A program made the position numbers and the translations under genes. From Lysobacter enzymogenes (GTDB lineage: Bacteria; Pseudomonadota; Gammaproteobacteria; Xanthomonadales; Xanthomonadaceae): 64,000 nucleotides of DNA. Below the pieces are notes generated by a model, which was given only the letters and a program-made list of their open reading frames with translations, had not been told where the DNA came from and did not search any database. This document shows positions 60,226 through 64,000 of this stretch, in pieces. The stretch is taken from the NCBI RefSeq assembly GCF_900106525.1, contig NZ_FNOG01000001.1, positions 827,454-891,453 on the forward strand, in the 5' to 3' direction. Position 1 is the stretch's first letter; each line of letters starts with the position of its first letter.

Positions 60226-60765
60226 ATGCTTTCGATCGGCGAAAAGTTCCCGAAATTCAAGGTCAAGGCCACCGTCGGCATCGACAACCTCGACACCGCC
60301 TTCGCGGACATCGACAACGACACCTACAAGGGCAAGTGGCTGCTGGTGTTCTTCTACCCGAAGGACTTCACCTTCGTCTGCCCGACCGAGATCAAGGGCT
60401 TCGGCGACCTGAACCAGCAGTTCCTGGACCGCGACTGCCAGGTGCTGGCCGCCTCCACCGACAGCGAGTTCGTCCACCTGGCCTGGCGCAAGGACCACAA
60501 GGACCTGCGCGACCTGCCGTTCCCCATGCTGGCCGACATCAAGAAGGACCTGACCTCGGCCCTGGGCATCCTGACCGACGACGGCGTCGCCCAGCGCGCG
60601 ACCTTCCTGGTCGACCCGGACGGCATCATCCGCTTCGTCTACGTCACCGACGGTTCGGTCGGCCGCAACCCGCAGGAAGTGCTGCGCGTGCTCGACGCGC
60701 TGCAGACCGACGAGCTGTGCCCGTGCAACTGGAACCAGGGCGAGAACACCCTGAAGGTCGCCTAA
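60226..60765 (+). CDS. ahpC: Alkyl hydroperoxide reductase subunit C (AhpD-partnered type)
   Basis: A 179-residue two-Cys peroxiredoxin that reduces H2O2 and organic peroxides. The peroxidatic Cys52 is in FTFVCPTEI and the resolving Cys pair lies in ELCPCNW (C165, C167), the arrangement of AhpC enzymes served by AhpD, as in mycobacteria, rather than AhpF. Length is slightly below the E. coli enzyme (187). It is under the divergent OxyR site, and ahpD follows 394 bp downstream after a hairpin terminator. Confidence 0.95.
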   Translation: MLSIGEKFPKFKVKATVGIDNLDTAFADIDNDTYKGKWLLVFFYPKDFTFVCPTEIKGFGDLNQQFLDRDCQVLAASTDSEFVHLAWRKDHKDLRDLPFPMLADIKKDLTSALGILTDDGVAQRATFLVDPDGIIRFVYVTDGSVGRNPQEVLRVLDALQTDELCPCNWNQGENTLKVA

Positions 60766-60998
60766 GCCGCAAGGCGCTCGGCGCGGGCCGCTGCGAACGG
60801 CGGCCCCGCGCAGAGTTTCGGCTTCGCGATGTTTCTGCGGCGGCGACGGATTGCGTGACCCGGCGCCCCCTAGGTTTCGATTTATGCGTTCTACCTGCGC
60901 TGCCGGTTCGCGCCGGCCGCGCAGTCTTCTTCGGCACCACCCCGCATGCGGCCGGTCGCACCTCACACCGGCTTCCCTCCCCTCCGTGCGGGTGCCTG

Positions 60999-61025
60999 CA
61001 GCCGGGGTCCGCCCCGGCTGTTTTT
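60999..61025 (+). terminator. Terminator hairpin between ahpC and ahpD
   Basis: CAGCCGGGG and CCCCGGCTG form a nine-base stem with a TCCG loop, followed by TTTTT. It stands in the 394-bp gap between ahpC and ahpD, so much of the ahpC transcript should end here unless read through, making ahpC more abundant than ahpD. The rest of the gap holds no gene. Confidence 0.85.
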
Positions 61026-61159
61026 ACCTCGCTGCACGCGCGGTCGCGGTCTTTCCAGGTTCCGTCCCAGCCAGCCGTGCGCGTGCGCACGCCCGCCAGG
61101 CGCATGAGCCTGCCCGCTTCGCAGCGTTTCCCCGATTCCAGGATTCCAGGAGCTTCCCG

Positions 61160-61687
61160 ATGAGCCTCACCGATCTTCGCAACGCGCTTCCCGACTACGC
61201 CAAGGACCTCAAGCTCAACCTCGACAGCGTGCTCAGCGACGCCGGTTCGCAGGGCCTGGACGCCAAGCAGATCCGCGCCATCGCCCTGTCGTGCGCGATC
61301 GCCTCGCGCTACAAGCCGCTGACGCAAGCGGTGGAAGCCTTCGCCGCCGAGAAGCTGTCGCCCGAGGAAATCGCCGGCGCCAAGGCCGCCGCGGCGGTGA
61401 TGGGCATGAACAACATCTATTACCGCGCCACCCACCTGATCCAGAACGAAGAGTATGGCCAGCTGCGCGCCGGCCTGCGCATGAACATCATGGCCAACCC
61501 GGGCATCGACAAGATGACCTTCGAATTGGCCTCGCTGGCGGTGTCGGCGATCAACGGTTGCGGCGCCTGCATGGATTCGCACGAGAAGGTGCTGCGCAAG
61601 CACGAGATCAGCGCGCAGGGCGTGCAGAGCGCGCTCAAGATCGCCGCGGTGGTGCACGCGGTGGCGGTGGCGCTCGAGCAAGCCTGA
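61160..61687 (+). CDS. ahpD: Alkylhydroperoxidase AhpD
   Basis: A 175-residue all-helical enzyme that reduces AhpC and has weak peroxidase activity of its own. The proton-relay set is intact: E122, the active CxxC C134/C137 in GCGACMDSHE and H141, offset by four from mycobacterial E118, C130, C133 and H137. The N-terminus LRNALPDYAKDLKLNL is typical. The ATG 61160 follows CCAGGAGC, a reasonable ribosome-binding site. Confidence 0.96.
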   Translation: MSLTDLRNALPDYAKDLKLNLDSVLSDAGSQGLDAKQIRAIALSCAIASRYKPLTQAVEAFAAEKLSPEEIAGAKAAAAVMGMNNIYYRATHLIQNEEYGQLRAGLRMNIMANPGIDKMTFELASLAVSAINGCGACMDSHEKVLRKHEISAQGVQSALKIAAVVHAVAVALEQA

Positions 61688-61721
61688 GCGAACCCGCCGT
61701 AAAAGTTGGATGGTGGTAGGG

Positions 61722-61754
61722 GATCGCCGGCGGCAACGCCGGCGATCTTTTTTT
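61722..61754 (+). terminator. Rho-independent terminator after ahpD
   Basis: GATCGCCGGC and GCCGGCGATC form a ten-base perfect stem with a GGCAAC loop followed by TTTTTTT, 34 bp after the ahpD stop. This is the strongest terminator in the window. Confidence 0.93.
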
Positions 61755-61768
61755 AGTCGGTTCGCTAC

Positions 61769-61867
61769 CTGTAGGAGCGGCGCGAGCCGCGACCGCGACA
61801 ACGCAACTGCGCCGAAATCCGCGCAACAGCTGCGTTGTCGCGGTCGCGGCTCGCGCCGCTCCTACAG
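61769..61867. repeat. Family B repeat, perfect 37-bp inverted pair
   Basis: The arms 61769-61805 and 61831-61867 are exact reverse complements over 37 bases around a 25-base spacer. Each arm holds the hairpin GCGGC-GCGA-GCCGC behind a GTAGGA head. It lies between the ahpD terminator and the end of the convergent PKD/discoidin gene. Confidence 0.93.
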
Positions 61868-61892
61868 GGAGCTATCGGAACCGCGCCGCGCC

Positions 61893-63506
61893 TCAGCGCA
61901 CCTCGAACTCGTAGATCCGCGTAGCCGGATCGCCGTTCTGGGTCGGCGTGGTCACGTTGAGCTTGATGTAGCGCGCCGAAGTCGCGGTGATCGCGTGGGT
62001 CGAGGTGTTGCCGGTGTTCGCCGTCGCCGACACCGGCGTGCTCCAGCTGCTGCCGTTGGTCGAGGTCTGGATGGTGAAGGCCTTGCTGTTCCAGCTGGCC
62101 TGTTCGCCGCCGGCGCCGGCGTGCTTGACCGTGAAGCTGCTGACCGTCTGCGCCGAGCCCAGATCGACCTGCAGCCACGCCGGCGAGGCCAGCGAGCAGA
62201 ACTTGTCGGTGGTGCCGCCGGAGACGCTGCCGTTGACCGCCTTGGCCCCGTTTTCGTTGCTGTTGCACGCGGCCGAACTGGTGGTGGGCTTGTTGAGCGC
62301 CAGATTGACGTTGCCGGCGCCGACCGAGACGGTCGAGGTCTTGGTGTTGCTCGCGCCGCCGTTGTCGGTCACGGTGAGGCTGACGGTGTAGTTGCCGGCG
62401 CTGGCGTAGGCATGCGCCGGGTTGGTCGCGGTCGAGCTCGAACCGTCGCCGAAGTTCCAGCTGCGCGAGGCGATGCTGCCGTCGGCGTCACTGGAGGAAT
62501 CGCTGAAGCTCGCAGTGAGGCCGTTGACGGTTACGCCGAAGTTGGCCACCGGCGCGGTGTTGCCGCTGAGCGCGTTGTTGATCGCCGCCGCGTACTGCGC
62601 GCTGGTGCCCTGCGCCCAGCACTTCTGGATGTCGTCGTACAGCCACAGGAAGCCGCCGCTGATGCCGGCGCTGGTCTTCCAGCCGGCCATGCGGCTTTCC
62701 ACCGAGGCGGGGCTGTCGCCGGCGCTGCAGCCGCTGCCGTGCTTGGTCCACAGGCCGGGCATGACGGTCATGCCCATCGCGGTGTTCCAGGTGGCCGGGT
62801 TGTTGCCGGCGCCGCCGTCGTAGACCTGCAGGTAGATGCGGTCGACCGAGGCGCCGAGATTGTCTTTCACGCCCTTCCAGAACGTCTGGTTGGTGTACGG
62901 CGCGAAGGTGATCTTGTAGCCGAGCCCGACCAGCATGTTGCCGAACGTCGTCGTGTCGGCGACGTTGTAATAACTCTCGTCGTCGAAGTTGACCGCATCG
63001 GCGCCGGTGACGGTCTTGAGCGCCTGGAAATTGCGGTAAAGGATGCTGCCGCTGCCGGTGCCGCAGACGATGGTCGTGCCGCAGCCGGCGGCGGTGCCGT
63101 TGGCGAGCTTGGCCATGCGCTCGAAGTCGGGCACGCCCCAGGCGCCGATCGAGACTTCGACCCGCTTGACCGAGGTCGGCGCGGTCTTCAGCGAAGCCAG
63201 CCGCGCCGGCCAGTCGGCATCGCCGCCGATGTAGGCGCCGTTCTTGACGATGGGAATGTCGTTGTAGACCAGGTCGCCGTTGTCCTCGATGTGGATGCTC
63301 CACAGGAACACGGTGGTGAAGCCCGAGGCCTTGAGATCGTTGATGACGGTCTGCCCGCCCGAATAGAACGGGCCGCCGCCGAAGATCGCCGATTCGGCGC
63401 CGACCGCGGGCGCGGCGAGGGCGGCCAGCGACAGCGCCAGGGCGCTGGCGCAGCAGCGGCGGCGCGTACGGGCGGAGGCGGTGGAGTGCGGTGTCGGCTT
63501 GGGCAT
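61893..63506 (-). CDS. Secreted glycosidase-like protein with PKD and F5/8 type C (discoidin) domains
   Basis: A 537-residue exported protein. Signal peptide about 1-35 (cleavage VGA-ESA). The N-terminal domain (about 36-325) looks like a TIM-barrel hydrolase of GH18-like character: GPFYSGGQTVINDLKASGF, TTVFLWSIHI, VEVSIGAWG and the putative acidic site DAVNFDDESYYN, which resembles the DxxDxDxE of GH18. A PKD domain (about 330-405; FSDSSSDADGSIASRSWNFGDG) and a discoidin/CBM32 domain (about 410-537; WLQVDLGSAQTVSSFTVKHAG, RYIKLNVT) follow and would bind polysaccharide. Enzymatic activity is inferred. MPKPTP at 63506 is taken as start. Confidence 0.75.
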   Translation of the reverse strand: MPKPTPHSTASARTRRRCCASALALSLAALAAPAVGAESAIFGGGPFYSGGQTVINDLKASGFTTVFLWSIHIEDNGDLVYNDIPIVKNGAYIGGDADWPARLASLKTAPTSVKRVEVSIGAWGVPDFERMAKLANGTAAGCGTTIVCGTGSGSILYRNFQALKTVTGADAVNFDDESYYNVADTTTFGNMLVGLGYKITFAPYTNQTFWKGVKDNLGASVDRIYLQVYDGGAGNNPATWNTAMGMTVMPGLWTKHGSGCSAGDSPASVESRMAGWKTSAGISGGFLWLYDDIQKCWAQGTSAQYAAAINNALSGNTAPVANFGVTVNGLTASFSDSSSDADGSIASRSWNFGDGSSSTATNPAHAYASAGNYTVSLTVTDNGGASNTKTSTVSVGAGNVNLALNKPTTSSAACNSNENGAKAVNGSVSGGTTDKFCSLASPAWLQVDLGSAQTVSSFTVKHAGAGGEQASWNSKAFTIQTSTNGSSWSTPVSATANTGNTSTHAITATSARYIKLNVTTPTQNGDPATRIYEFEVR

Positions 63507-63659
63507 GGTGCGGTTCCCTGCGATGGGCGTCGGCGAGGACGCGGCGATGGACGGAAGAGCCGCGCGCACCGTGCCGCGCCGGCCTGTCGCCGTCGTGGCG
63601 ACGCGGCGACAGTGCGAGCGGGGATTTGCCGGTGTCAATATTTAGATCGATTTAAACAA

Positions 63660-63701
63660 GGGAAAAACGTTTAACCGCGCCGGTTCGGTGAAGTTTTTCC
63701 C
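63660..63701. promoter_or_regulatory. Nested inverted repeats upstream of the discoidin-domain gene
   Basis: GGGAAAAAC (63660-63668) and GTTTTTCCC (63693-63701) are exact inverted arms around a palindrome AACCG-CGC-CGGTT (63673-63685). It lies about 155 bp before the start of the discoidin-domain gene, next to an AT-rich stretch (TATTTAGATCGATTTAAAC), and could be an operator or part of the promoter. From here to the window end there is no other gene. Confidence 0.5.
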
Positions 63702-63831
63702 ATGCGATCAAACGGCTGCGCGTGGCGCCGCGGCGAAGCGCACGATGGCGATGGATGCGATGCGCGTGCGCACCCGCGCTGCGGCGCAGCACGCGCCTGC
63801 GCGAAGCGCGCCGCCGTCTTTCCCACCGCCG

Positions 63832-63999
63832 CGTTTGTAGGAGGGGCTTCAGCGCCGATGCGTTCCGATCCGTTTGCGACGGAGATTCCGGCGACTTGAG
63901 CCAACAGCGTCGGGGCTGAAGCCCCTCCCACAAGAGCGAAGGCGTCGGCACTGGGCTGCCTGGCCTCTTTGTAGGAGGGACTTCAGCCCCGACGCTTTT
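63832..63999. repeat. Family A palindromic repeat array at the window end
   Basis: A plus unit (63832-63864), an inverted unit (63902-63936) and another plus unit (63966-63999, running to the window edge). The inverted unit has the third stem variant GGGGC-TTCA-GCCCC read on its own strand; the last unit (GGGAC-TTCA-GCCCC) has one unpaired position. Confidence 0.85.
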
Positions 64000-64000
64000 C

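Noticed and set aside
63702..63931. Short open frames on both strands near the window end
   Set aside because: They run through family A repeats and GC-rich filler without a ribosome-binding site or motif.

Overview
This 64 kb window looks like chromosomal DNA of a gammaproteobacterium of the Xanthomonadaceae, most likely Lysobacter. That is an inference from the very high GC content, from the gene orders lptD-surA-pdxA-rsmA-apaG-apaH, ubiH-ubiI-like and oxyR-ahpC-ahpD, from the many short GTRG-headed palindromic repeats between genes, and from secreted glycan-active enzymes typical of predatory soil bacteria. I saw no rRNA or tRNA gene, prophage, transposase, integrase or CRISPR array.

Layout. 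1-3.4 kb: the end of a CheY-like regulator, a CheX-type phosphatase and a membrane CheA-like ATPase. 3.6-8.1 kb: rsmE-bioA (minus strand) facing nudE-cysQ-mazG (plus strand). 8.1-13.2 kb: small exported proteins of unknown function, including two homologous neighbours, interspersed with a UPF0060/YnfA, a DUF962 and a DUF486 membrane protein. 13.3-19.3 kb: a two-component system followed by a MacAB-type tripartite ABC exporter whose adaptor carries an unusual inserted helical/glycine-rich module. 19.9-21.2 kb: dgkA and a TerC-family gene. 21.5-25.9 kb: a lemA lipoprotein gene and four tandem, overlapping TPM-domain genes. 26.2-29.1 kb: lgt-thyA-(DUF3828 lipoprotein)-folA. 29.2-37.8 kb: an eight-gene minus-strand run from lptD to apaH and two envelope proteins. 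37.9-45.3 kb: msrB, an HDAC-like hydrolase, a cobalamin adenosyltransferase with a DUF6580 membrane protein, two ubiquinone-type hydroxylases and an MHS-type MFS transporter. 45.4-54.8 kb: a DUF1302 outer-membrane protein, an EF-hand protein, rlmM, a deaminase, glnS, a DUF2007 protein, an EamA transporter and apt. 55-64 kb: a secreted PNGase A-like amidase, msrA, a DJ-1/PfpI protein, the oxyR / ahpC / ahpD peroxide module with a recognisable OxyR site, and a secreted PKD/discoidin-domain protein.

How they work together. Envelope functions dominate: LPS transport, lipoprotein modification, diacylglycerol recycling, MacAB-type export and the LemA/TPM cluster. Oxidative-stress repair and defence (msrA, msrB, oxyR, ahpC, ahpD) and cofactor synthesis (biotin, ubiquinone, B6, folate, B12) are also well represented.

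The most unusual features are the four-TPM array with a shared C-terminal glycine-rich/Trp tail, a MacA-type adaptor carrying two LTxxQ-like motifs, a CheA-like kinase whose apparent Hpt motif has Arg in place of His, and three families of intergenic palindromes. Two of those families show compensatory base-pair changes, and two have only GNRA-type loops in their intact copies. All functional calls rest on reading motifs in the sequence and on known family behaviour; no database search was run.
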